From positions 310,001 to 374,000 of the forward strand of contig NZ_BDCD01000017.1 of NCBI RefSeq assembly GCF_001613325.1: a DNA stretch of 64,000 nucleotides, read 5' to 3'. The translations under genes and the position numbers were made by a program. Shown here piece after piece: positions 20,801 through 27,509 of the stretch; within the stretch, counting starts at the first letter, position 1, and each line of letters begins with the position of its first letter. A model generated the notes under the pieces. That model did no database searches, was not told the DNA's origin, and was given only the letters and a program-made list of their open reading frames with translations. The stretch is from Nocardia yamanashiensis NBRC 100130. Lineage in GTDB: Bacteria; Actinomycetota; Actinomycetes; Mycobacteriales; Mycobacteriaceae.

Positions 20801-21679
20801 CTGGCGGTGGCGCGGAAATTGGGCGAAGCCGAAGAGATCTGTGCGGCGATCAATGCGGTGACGTATCTGGAATTCGATTGCGGGCCCGAGTTCTTGGCGC
20901 TGGCGGACGAGCTGGAAGGGCTGGCGACCGAGGCTGGGCTGGCCGAATACCGGGCGGTGGCGCACGATCTGGGGTATCGGGCGGCGGTGGCGCGAGCCGA
21001 TCTGCGCGAGGCGGGGCGGCAGGCGGGACTGGCGGTGGAATTCGCGGACGAGGGGCAGTTGCAGGCGCTGCTGGATCGGGTGAGCTGTTTCGCGGCGACC
21101 ACCGAGCTGCTGCGCGGGGATATCGATGCGGCGGAACGGCTCTACGCGCAGTACGGGGAGCGGATCACCAAGGCGCAGACCATGAACGACCGGGAATCGG
21201 AGCTGTTCTGCGCCATCGCGGTGGGGTGGGCGCGCGGGGATCTGGCGGAGCTGGCGGGGCCGATCGCCGAGACCTATCCGGTGCTGCCGAACGCGGTGAC
21301 GCAGGCGTACGTGCTGGCGCTGCTGGACGCGGGCGAGCCGGAGCGGGCGCGCGCGGTGTTCGAGGCCTCCGATCCGATCGGGACCGGGCTCTATCCGGTC
21401 CTGGCCTCGGCGCTGCGGGCGCGGGCGGCGCTGGCGTTCGGGGACACGGCCGCGATCCGCGAGCTGTACCACTATCTTTCGCCGCACACCGGCGCCATCG
21501 CCGGGATCGAGACCGGGATGACGGCCTTCGGTCCGATGGACACTGTCCTCGCCGAACTGGCCGCGGCACTGGGGGACTGCGCGGCCGCCGAGAACCATCG
21601 CGCCCGCGCCCGCCAACTGCTGGAACGCATCCGCGCCGAACTGCCGCCGCGTGGCGCGCCGCTTCCGCACGCGGCCTGA
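17843..21679 (+). CDS. Giant SARP-type regulator with AAA ATPase domain (AfsR-like)
   Basis: A 1278-residue regulator. Residues 1-100 are the OmpR-like winged helix (LRVLGPLLLSVGG, STERLIDDLWEG, LQVHIHNLRRLF); residues 100-255 are the BTAD helical domain ending EYGIDPGIALRQLEIAIL. An ATPase follows with Walker A GETGIGKST near 350-358 and Walker B VVLLLEDVQRAD; then alpha-helical, TPR-like repeats to the end. A low-complexity stretch of about 150 residues (roughly 808-957, rich in Arg, Gly, Asp, Thr, Ser and Ala) interrupts the helical part. AGGAGG precedes the ATG at 17843. Such proteins usually switch on secondary-metabolite or stress genes; no biosynthetic cluster adjoins it, so the target is unknown. 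Confidence 0.85.
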   Translation: MTGAELRVLGPLLLSVGGRDVPLGTPMQRSVLGRLIVARGQAVSTERLIDDLWEGRPPAKAASVLQVHIHNLRRLFEPDRPRRAPARYIVSESSGYALKMAEHAVDAWAFEERLRNYQEIVGNPREIPDPAVRSGMLENVLAQWHGPALEAFADSEWAAAEANRLTELHLTAVELDAQAKLELGRAGEVALALRPLFEAHPGREELVRLLASAQYRLGQQLEALTTIRRAREFLSGEYGIDPGIALRQLEIAILNQAVDPERPVGSSPVAQGYSAGANPVAGAAAAHASLAGGVAVSYDVAAQSFDVATARPAGMSGYASELSELLRIADEVGGGIRAERGGRLRLAWITGETGIGKSTLAESVLGALTATGWTTAMGSCPEIEGAPAAWAWSEILSDLDAATAAAEAPNADDPFTMSRTLAERCRRAAASGPVVLLLEDVQRADTATLQVLRQVVSWLRDEAVLVLATLRRSEAEPQVHTTAAALAPQTAAWLELGGLDLAATRGALAAAGVEPVGEELLAQLHQRAGGNPLFVRELAKMVAVQGNTDQVPDSIREIVNTRIGRLPAGVAEVLQHISIWGQGVELGILSLDMGSSEEELIDLLAAAEDAGLVSTRRNGGITFEHSLLRDTVYLGIPALRRGRMHWAALELLEANAHAYPAAARDPEVLARHALLGASSETAGHAIEYVNDAARRRMRRRMRHETVRLARAAVELHQLAGHDGEHADRADRRALLDARCTLVAAYAYDNHHREARAERRRALDLAERLDEPALRAQALTCWRAPVIWPIREWKRPDNRIRQALSSALARYGLPRSALPTGPDPVDRFPQPYRTARRNGYRPADSARDRTGRHSDGTGIATGPAGSDPGPGWATTLGAGERTARSAPDVIADRTGRTARPVSDATASHRDFAARPESDGVAGHSDSETRAAASRGRGGIAGASGFAVLSERTATAGSTRTLIRLLIAATFETGVYEYELRQRLARSALAVARKLGEAEEICAAINAVTYLEFDCGPEFLALADELEGLATEAGLAEYRAVAHDLGYRAAVARADLREAGRQAGLAVEFADEGQLQALLDRVSCFAATTELLRGDIDAAERLYAQYGERITKAQTMNDRESELFCAIAVGWARGDLAELAGPIAETYPVLPNAVTQAYVLALLDAGEPERARAVFEASDPIGTGLYPVLASALRARAALAFGDTAAIRELYHYLSPHTGAIAGIETGMTAFGPMDTVLAELAAALGDCAAAENHRARARQLLERIRAELPPRGAPLPHAA

Positions 21680-21809
21680 GCGCCGGTTCCGGAAAGCCGC
21701 GGGCATTCGCGAATAGTTCCGGCCGATCCACACAAATCGACCATCCATCGGTACTCCGCCGGTTGTGAAATGGGCTGGTCCGATGGGGTGCGGGCGGTAT
21801 TCCGGACAG

Positions 21810-21846
21810 AAAAACGGGCGCGGCCGACCGATGGTCGCCCGCGCCC
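21810..21846 (-). terminator. Rho-independent terminator of lsr2
   Basis: Arms 21816-21829 and 21833-21846 (GGGCGCGGCCGACC against GGTCGCCCGCGCCC, one mismatch) enclose a three-base loop. Read on minus, the stem is followed by GTTTTT, the classical intrinsic signal, 34 bp after the lsr2 stop. Confidence 0.85.
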
Positions 21847-21880
21847 GGAATTTCCGCCGCCCTCCGGGGAATGCGGTGGG

Positions 21881-22231
21881 TTATTTCTTGGCGCGCTGGT
21901 AGGCGTCCACGATCTCGGCCGGGATACGGCCGCGCGAGGAAACCTGGTGCCCCTGGGCCCGCGCCCATTCCCGGATCGCGGTGCTCTCCTCGCGGTCCAC
22001 GGCCGGGCGGGTGCGCCCGCCCGCGATCACGCCCGCCTTGCGCTTGGTGGAGCGGCCGACCTTGCGCGCCTTCTCCGTCCAGGGCTCGAGGGACTCCCGC
22101 AGCTTGCCGGCGTTCTTGTTCGACAGGTCGATCTCGTACTCGTTCCCGTCGATCGAGAAAAAGACGGTTTCGTCGGCCTTCGATTCGCCGTCGTAGTCGT
22201 CAACCAGAGTTACGGTGACTTTCTTCGCCAT
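21881..22231 (-). CDS. lsr2: Lsr2 nucleoid-associated protein
   Basis: A 116-residue Lsr2, the actinobacterial H-NS analogue that bridges and silences AT-rich, often acquired, DNA. The N-terminal dimerisation domain starts MAKKVTVTLVDDYDGE, and the C-terminal DNA-binding domain has IREWARAQGHQVSSRGRIPAEIVDAY with the minor-groove RGR at 100-102. The start at MAKK was chosen over an ATG five codons upstream. It differs from mycobacterial Lsr2 in the linker, which is lysine-rich rather than Gly/Arg-rich, so it may be a paralogue; the main copy often lies near lysS-clpC in relatives. Confidence 0.93.
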   Translation of the reverse strand: MAKKVTVTLVDDYDGESKADETVFFSIDGNEYEIDLSNKNAGKLRESLEPWTEKARKVGRSTKRKAGVIAGGRTRPAVDREESTAIREWARAQGHQVSSRGRIPAEIVDAYQRAKK

Positions 22232-22365
22232 GGACTGCCCTTCCACGTAGAGGTGCCGCTATTCGCCGAAATGCTAATGCCGCGGCAGTGAGGTTTCAAA
22301 CCAGGCGCGATTGGAATTCCGGGAGATCAGGCAATTCTGCTATTACCGGAGAGACCAGACGGTCT

Positions 22366-22896
22366 TCAGCGCACTCGGAATGCGGTCAACCGCCACCCGG
22401 AACGACCGCGGACAATGCGGGCGGCCAGTGCGAAATGCCGACTTCCGCGATCGTATCCGGCGAAAACTTCGGCGGTGCGGGGGTCCGACATGATCACATT
22501 CACGCTGCTGAGGGCCGCGGACCCGAGCTCGCGGCCGGGAACCGCATCCGCCGTGCACAGCGTGTGAATCGCCGCCAAGACCGAGCGGTCGGCGAGGGCG
22601 GTCAACTGCATCACCGAACGCCGCCCGTCCAGGGTCTCCAAAGCCGCCCGCAGTGCCGCCCCCGCGAATTTCCTTGCCCGCGAATCCCCTTCACCGGCCG
22701 CCGCCTCTTCGCCATCCTGCGAAGGCCGGAATACGCACCGCCCCACGGCCTGCGGCGGCAAAGCCTTTCGCACCGCGGGATTCCGCGCCGCCCGCGATTG
22801 CGGCCCTGGCCGGGAACGCGACGGCAACGACCGGCACCGCCCCGGCCGCGACTCCGACTCTGGAGCGGTGATCAGCGGGCGAATTTCGAAGGTCAC
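22366..22896 (-). CDS. Rv3235-family protein
   Basis: A 176-residue protein with a disordered, Arg/Pro/Ser-rich N-terminal half and a conserved C-terminal domain of about 100 residues: FAGAALRAALETLDGRRSVMQL, then ADRSVLAAIHTL, and the closing RIVRGRSGWRLTAFRV. This matches what I remember of the Rv3235 family, usually coded near secA in actinobacteria and of unknown function. Start uncertain: GTG at 22896 gives MTFEIRPL; longer reading is open but looks like shadow sequence. It lies upstream of lsr2 on the same strand with a 134-bp gap. Confidence 0.6.
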   Translation of the reverse strand: MTFEIRPLITAPESESRPGRCRSLPSRSRPGPQSRAARNPAVRKALPPQAVGRCVFRPSQDGEEAAAGEGDSRARKFAGAALRAALETLDGRRSVMQLTALADRSVLAAIHTLCTADAVPGRELGSAALSSVNVIMSDPRTAEVFAGYDRGSRHFALAARIVRGRSGWRLTAFRVR

Positions 22897-23018
22897 GATG
22901 CCAGCGTGGCAGCCGGCGGCGCCGGTCCGCACGCGCGGAGCAGCCTCGCGCGACCCCGCCCGGCGCGTCGCTGGATTGCCGGACTTCGTCCTCCCCGTGG
23001 GCGGGGCCGGAACACGGT

Positions 23019-23699
23019 TCAGCGCAGCAGCGCGAGGCGGCCCAGGAGGTCGGTCGGGATGTACAGCAGGGCGCTGGTGGTCCAGAGCTGGCCGGATTGC
23101 GGGTCGTAGGTGCTGGGCATGGTGACGCCCTCGGGCGCGAAGGCGGTGAAGCCGCGCTTCGCGGTGGTGGCGGTGGCGCGCCACAGGTGGTCCCGGAACG
23201 CCACCACGGCGACCCGGTCGGTGGCGGCAGCGCCGCCGCGGAGTTCGGCGACCTTCGCGGCCACGCCGTCGGTGGACAGGTAGATCAGTTTGCCGTCGGC
23301 ATCGCGGACGGGATCGATGGCGACCACGTCGGTCAGGCCGTAGCGGGTGCGCAGCACCTGGGCGATCTCGGTCTGCGCGTAGACCGGGGTGTTGCGGTCG
23401 CCGCGCGCGGCCATGACGGCGGCGGCCAGTTCCTCGTTCACGGGGCCGGGTTCGCCGATGGTGCGATCCGGGTCCGCGCCGGCCGGCATCCGATTGCCGA
23501 AGGAGTAGGCCAGGATGAGCGTGGCGCTGCTCGCGGGGGCGGTCGGCACCTCACTGGAGCCGGTGGCGGCGGAAACCGATGCGCCGGAACCGCTTCCGGC
23601 CGCGCCGCCGCCCGAGCCGGGTGCGGCGACGGCGGCGGGCAGCGGGGCGAGGACGGTGGCGGCCGCGGCCGCCACGAACACCTTGTGGGAGAACCTCAT
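23019..23699 (-). CDS. Secreted protein, possibly YdcF/DUF218-like
   Basis: A 226-residue exported protein. Residues 1-28 form a Sec signal peptide (MRFSHKVFVAAAAATVLA, cleavage near AVAAP), followed by a Gly/Ser/Ala-rich linker and a globular domain. The domain's PGPVNEELAAAVMAAR and the later VVAFRDHLWRATATTAKRGFTAFAPEG weakly resemble the DUF218/YdcF fold, which handles cell-envelope substrates; this is a remote similarity only. No cysteine pair or catalytic motif stands out. It follows the monooxygenase gene 25 bp later on the same strand and may be co-transcribed. Confidence 0.6.
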   Translation of the reverse strand: MRFSHKVFVAAAAATVLAPLPAAVAAPGSGGGAAGSGSGASVSAATGSSEVPTAPASSATLILAYSFGNRMPAGADPDRTIGEPGPVNEELAAAVMAARGDRNTPVYAQTEIAQVLRTRYGLTDVVAIDPVRDADGKLIYLSTDGVAAKVAELRGGAAATDRVAVVAFRDHLWRATATTAKRGFTAFAPEGVTMPSTYDPQSGQLWTTSALLYIPTDLLGRLALLR

Positions 23700-23724
23700 G
23701 CGGTGATTCTCACCCGGCGGCATT

Positions 23725-25218
23725 TCAAACAGACTGAAGGGTCCTGTCCTTCGAGACGGGCCGCAGCGTCTTGCCGAGATCGGTGCGGAAGGTGGTGAGC
23801 GAATCCAGCAGGTAGTTCTGCCGCACCGTCCACGGATGCTTGTCACCCTGACGCGGGAACGCGTCGATCGAGCGCTGGATGTAACCGGACGCCAGATCCA
23901 GCAGCGGGCGCTGGTTCAGCCCCGCCTGCGGATGCGGGACCACGGCGGTGTAACCCTTGCGGTCCATGAAGCCGAGGATCTTGCACACCAGGCGCGAGGT
24001 GATGTCGGCGCGCAAAGTCCAGGAGGCGTTCGTGTAGCCGATGCAGACCGCGAAATTCGGCACACCGCTGATCATGGTGCCCTGCCAGACGAATTCGTCG
24101 GACAACCGCACCGGCGCACCGTCCACGCGCAGCTGCACGCCGCCGAAGGCGAGCAGTTGCAGACCGGTCGCGGTGACCACCACATCGGCCTCGATCACCC
24201 GCCCGGACTTCAGCCGGATGCCTTCCGGCACAAAGGTTTCGATGTGATCGGTGATGACCTCGGCCTTGCCCTTGCGCATGGCCTTGAAGAAGTCGGCGTC
24301 CGGCACCGCGCACAGCCGCTGATCCCACGGGTTGTACTCGGGCGTGAAGTGCTCGGCCACCAGATCGCGATCCTTGAGAATGCGCGTGGTGAGCCCGGTG
24401 AGCAGTTTGCGCGCCGCCTCGGGCCGCCGCCGGCAGTACTGGTAGAAGCCGATATTGAACAGGATGTTCTTGGTGCGGATGACCCGGTGCGCCAGGTCCG
24501 GCGGCAGCAGTTCGCGGATCTTGTCGGCCTGCTTGTCGCGCCCCGGCACGGCGGAGATCCAGGTGGGGCTGCGCTGCAGCATGGTGACCAGTTCGGCCTG
24601 TTCGGCCATGGCCGGGACCAGGGTGACCGCGGTCGCGCCGCTGCCGATCACCACCACCTTCTTGCCCACGTAATCCAGGTCCTCGGGCCAGAACTGGGGA
24701 TGCACGACCGTTCCGGCGAAGTCCTCGATGCCCGGGAAGACCGGTTCGTGGCCGCGGTCGTAGTCGTAGTAGCCCGCGCAGGAGTACAGGAAGTTGCAGG
24801 TGAGCGTGCGGTTCTCGGTGCCGTCGGCGGTGCGCTGCGCGATGGTCAGCGTCCAGTGCGAGGCGGCGCTGTCCCATTCGGCGGCAATGACTTTCGCGCC
24901 GTAGCGGATATGCCGGTCGATACCGTTCTCGGCCGCGGTCTCGGTGATGTAGCGCAGGATGGACGGCCCGTCCGCGATGGACTTGGCGTCGCGCCAGGGC
25001 TTGAACGGGTAGCCGAGGGTGAACATGTCCGAGTCCGAGCGGATGCCCGGATAGCGGAACAGGTCCCAGGTGCCGCCGAGGCTGTCGCGCGCCTCGAGCA
25101 CGGCGTAGCTGCGCCCCGGGTGCTCGGACTGCAGGCGGTAGGCCGCGCCGATGCCGGACAGGCCGGCTCCGACGATCACGACATCGAGGTGTTCGGCGAG
25201 GGTGTCCACAGCGCTCAT
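23725..25218 (-). CDS. Flavin monooxygenase, MymA/EthA-like (Baeyer-Villiger type)
   Basis: A 497-residue FAD/NADPH monooxygenase. The FAD motif VIVGAGLSGIGAAYRL opens the protein, followed by GGTWDLFRYPGIRSDSDMFTLGYPF, the NADPH-binding VVVIGSGATAVTLVPAMA, and VVTATGLQ. Start at 25218 gives MSAVDTLAEHLDVVIVGAG, correct for the family. The nearest remembered match is M. tuberculosis MymA (Rv3083), more than EthA, and the divergent AraC gene matches the VirS-mymA arrangement, which is acid-responsive and shapes envelope lipids. The other mymA operon genes (lipase, dehydrogenase, FadD13) are not adjacent. Confidence 0.88.
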   Translation of the reverse strand: MSAVDTLAEHLDVVIVGAGLSGIGAAYRLQSEHPGRSYAVLEARDSLGGTWDLFRYPGIRSDSDMFTLGYPFKPWRDAKSIADGPSILRYITETAAENGIDRHIRYGAKVIAAEWDSAASHWTLTIAQRTADGTENRTLTCNFLYSCAGYYDYDRGHEPVFPGIEDFAGTVVHPQFWPEDLDYVGKKVVVIGSGATAVTLVPAMAEQAELVTMLQRSPTWISAVPGRDKQADKIRELLPPDLAHRVIRTKNILFNIGFYQYCRRRPEAARKLLTGLTTRILKDRDLVAEHFTPEYNPWDQRLCAVPDADFFKAMRKGKAEVITDHIETFVPEGIRLKSGRVIEADVVVTATGLQLLAFGGVQLRVDGAPVRLSDEFVWQGTMISGVPNFAVCIGYTNASWTLRADITSRLVCKILGFMDRKGYTAVVPHPQAGLNQRPLLDLASGYIQRSIDAFPRQGDKHPWTVRQNYLLDSLTTFRTDLGKTLRPVSKDRTLQSV

Positions 25219-25252
25219 GCCTACCAGTCTGTTGGCGGTTGCACCCACTTTC

Positions 25253-25289
25253 TTGACTCTGCGCGACAAGTATTTGATTCTGGACGACA
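25253..25289. promoter_or_regulatory. Direct-repeat operator for the AraC regulator
   Basis: TTGACTCTGCGCGACA (25253-25268) and TTGATTCTGGACGACA (25274-25289) agree at 13 of 16 positions and start 21 bp apart. They occupy the 70-bp gap between the divergent monooxygenase and AraC genes, reaching the AraC start codon. Two in-phase direct repeats are the usual AraC-family site. Confidence 0.65.
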
Positions 25290-26305
25290 TGTCGGTGATC
25301 AGATCCGCGGGCCTGCGCGGCTTCCGCGCCACCGTGGCCGAACTGGGCGGCGATGCGGAGGAGTTCGCCGTGCTCTGCGGGCTGCCCGTCGAAGCCCTGG
25401 ACACCGACGAACTGCTGGTGTCCGATCACGCCGTCGCCGCCGCCATGGAACTGGCCGCGCATCGCCTGGACTGCCCGGATCTGGGCCTGCGCATGTCGCG
25501 GCGGCAGGACTTGGAGATGCTCGGGCCGCTGGCGCTGGCCATCCGGAACTCCCCTACCCTGGCCGACGTCCTGGAGTGCACCTCGCGTTATCTCTTCGTG
25601 CACGCGCGTTCGCTGAGTCTGACCATGGCGGCCGATCCGTACGGCGATCGCGGGGTGGTCGCGCTGCGGTACGGCGTGACCACCCCGGGCGCGCCGACCC
25701 CGGTACAGGGCACCGATGTGGGACTCGCGTTCGTGCACCACGCGATTCAGCGCCTCACCGAGGAGCGCTACGGACTGCGCTCGGTGGAACTGCCCTATCG
25801 TCCGATCGCCCCGCTGCGGGTGTACGAGGAATTCTTCGGCGCGCCAGTGCGAATCGAATGCCAGGCCGCGCTGCTGCGGGTGCCCGCCGCGCTGGCCAAT
25901 CGTCCGCTTTCCGGCGGTGACGAGAATCTGCACCGGCTCGCCATGGCGTTCCTGGCGCAGCAGGCCGGGGGCGCGGCGACCGCGCTCGCGCCCAAGGTGC
26001 GGATCGCGCTACAGAAGCTGCTGGGCACCGCCGCACCCGAAATCGGCGCCGTGGCACGGCTTCTGACCATTCATCCGCGCACCCTGCAACGCCGGCTGAC
26101 GGCCGAGGGGACGTCCTTCGCCACGCTGCTGGACGAGGTGCGGCGCAGCGAGGCCCGGCGCTATCTGACCACCACGGATATGCCGATGAGCCAGGTCGCT
26201 TCGCTGGTCGGGCTTTCGGAACAATCGACTTTCACTCGCTGCTGCCAACGCTGGTGGGGCACAACGCCGACCGCGATCCGCCGCGGCGGGGCGGGTCCGA
26301 ACTGA
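25289..26305 (+). CDS. AraC-family regulator, VirS/OruR type
   Basis: A 338-residue regulator with an N-terminal arabinose-binding-like effector domain of the VirS/OruR class (about 1-200, including LGLRMSRRQDLEMLGPLALAI and YRPIAPLRVYEEFFGAPV) and a C-terminal double helix-turn-helix: IHPRTLQRRLTAEGTSFATLLDEVRRSEARRYL and QVASLVGLSEQSTFTRCCQRWWGTTP. Divergent from the MymA-like monooxygenase with direct repeats between, so it very likely controls that gene and itself. In M. tuberculosis VirS activates mymA under acid. Confidence 0.9.
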   Translation: MSVIRSAGLRGFRATVAELGGDAEEFAVLCGLPVEALDTDELLVSDHAVAAAMELAAHRLDCPDLGLRMSRRQDLEMLGPLALAIRNSPTLADVLECTSRYLFVHARSLSLTMAADPYGDRGVVALRYGVTTPGAPTPVQGTDVGLAFVHHAIQRLTEERYGLRSVELPYRPIAPLRVYEEFFGAPVRIECQAALLRVPAALANRPLSGGDENLHRLAMAFLAQQAGGAATALAPKVRIALQKLLGTAAPEIGAVARLLTIHPRTLQRRLTAEGTSFATLLDEVRRSEARRYLTTTDMPMSQVASLVGLSEQSTFTRCCQRWWGTTPTAIRRGGAGPN

Positions 26306-26372
26306 CCTATTCGCAACAAGTTTGCGGCCAGTCGCGTGTCGATCATGGTCAGTGGGCGCCCGGCCGCGCAGG

Positions 26373-26576
26373 ATGGGACGGGTGATAGCCGAATGCCCTT
26401 CCTGCGCTTGGCCCTCCCCCACGGCTGTGTCCTCCCACCGCTCGGTGCAATACCTGCGCTGCGTCTGCGGGCAATGGCTGATCAGCGTGCACGGGAAGGT
26501 GGTCGGCGCGGCCGGCGGCACCACCTTCAGCAAGACCGATCCGCTGGACGCGATCGTGGGAGCCGGGGACAGATAG
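26373..26576 (+). CDS. Small zinc-ribbon-like protein
   Basis: A 67-residue reading frame with two Cys pairs, ECPSCAWPS and LRCVCGQWLI, spaced like a zinc ribbon, then a hydrophilic tail. Length, cysteines and position directly after the AraC gene support a real gene, but the start (ATG 26373 or GTG 26382) lacks a clear ribosome-binding site. Function unknown. It converges with the NTF2-like gene six bases away. Confidence 0.5.
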   Translation: MGRVIAECPSCAWPSPTAVSSHRSVQYLRCVCGQWLISVHGKVVGAAGGTTFSKTDPLDAIVGAGDR

Positions 26577-26582
26577 GCCGCG

Positions 26583-27380
26583 TCAGACGAAGATTCGGAC
26601 CGCCTCGACGCGATTGCCGCGATCGGTGAAGTCCAGCTGGGCGATTCCCCGCCCGGTCCGGGTTTCGACGGAGGCGGTGACGTGGCGGCCCGCCGCGATG
26701 GGCTTGCTCCAGCGCAGGCCCTTGGCGCGAGTGGTGAAGTCCTCCAGGGACATCGCGTCGCCGTCGGCCCAGACGAGTTTGGGCACCGGCGCGAGCACGG
26801 CCCGGGTGGCGGGCACCTCGCCGCGCGCGAGGGCGTCCAGCAGCTGCCCGGCGGCGCGCTTGCCGTTCGCGCCGACGCTGCGCATGCCGCGCAGGAAACC
26901 CAGTGCGCCGCCGACGCCTTGATTGCCGAGCAGCTGCGGCCCCAGCTTGGCCCCGGCCAGCAGGCCCTGCACGCCGGAGCCCAGGAGCTGCGCGATCATG
27001 CCGGGCAGTTCCCAATGCGCGCGCAGCACAGCGATTCTCAGCGCGCCGTCCACTTCGGCCAGGTCGTAGCGCAGGTGCATGGGCACGTGCAGGGTGACGC
27101 CGGTGGACATGGTGGTGGCGATGGTGAGGTCGCGGAAGACCGTCGTCCCGCACACCACGTCATTGGTGACGTCGAAGGCGATCCCGTTGGGCGCGATGAA
27201 GGTTTCGTAGAACCGCTCGATGGCCTCGCGGCCGATGTGCGGGCGCGATCCGACCGGGTCCTCGACGCTGCCGTTGTCCGCGAACAAGCCCACCCAGGCG
27301 GCCTTGTCGTGGGCTCCGACGGCCGCCGGGGAGGCTTCGACGGTCGCCAGCAGTTCGGCGGCAGTGGGTTTCGCGGGCAC
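26583..27380 (-). CDS. SnoaL/NTF2-like domain protein (ketosteroid-isomerase fold)
   Basis: A 265-residue protein with an N-terminal NTF2-like cone domain: AAWVGLFADNGSVEDPVGSRPHIGREAIERFYETFIAPNG is the typical SnoaL opening, and LEGY-like strands follow. The C-terminal half, including NQGVGGALGFLRGMRSVG and RHVTASVETRTGRGIAQLDFTDRGNRV, is longer than ordinary SnoaL proteins and occurs in nocardial homologues. GTG at 27380 was chosen because GGAGG is five bases upstream. Possibly a steroid/lipid isomerase; unproven. Confidence 0.72.
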   Translation of the reverse strand: MPAKPTAAELLATVEASPAAVGAHDKAAWVGLFADNGSVEDPVGSRPHIGREAIERFYETFIAPNGIAFDVTNDVVCGTTVFRDLTIATTMSTGVTLHVPMHLRYDLAEVDGALRIAVLRAHWELPGMIAQLLGSGVQGLLAGAKLGPQLLGNQGVGGALGFLRGMRSVGANGKRAAGQLLDALARGEVPATRAVLAPVPKLVWADGDAMSLEDFTTRAKGLRWSKPIAAGRHVTASVETRTGRGIAQLDFTDRGNRVEAVRIFV

Positions 27381-27457
27381 GGGTCCTCCAGGTGGTGAGC
27401 GAGCGCGCGCGATGATACCGGCCGGCCGTTCTGTGCGCAGGCGAATCAATGAAACAT

Positions 27458-27496
27458 CAAGGGCGGGCGACGCCCCCGGCCCGTCGCCCGCCCTTG
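27458..27496. terminator. Terminator after the lipase gene
   Basis: Perfect 14-bp arms, CAAGGGCGGGCGAC (27458-27471) and its complement (27483-27496), around an 11-base loop. It lies 14 bp after the lipase stop on minus, followed by ATGTTTC. Insulates the lipase from the NTF2-like gene. Confidence 0.75.
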
Positions 27497-27509
27497 GTGT
27501 GGACCGCCG

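Noticed and set aside
22352..22365. AGACC-N4-GGTCT palindrome at the end of the Rv3235-like gene
   Set aside because: Five-base arms at a 3' end are too weak for an operator call.
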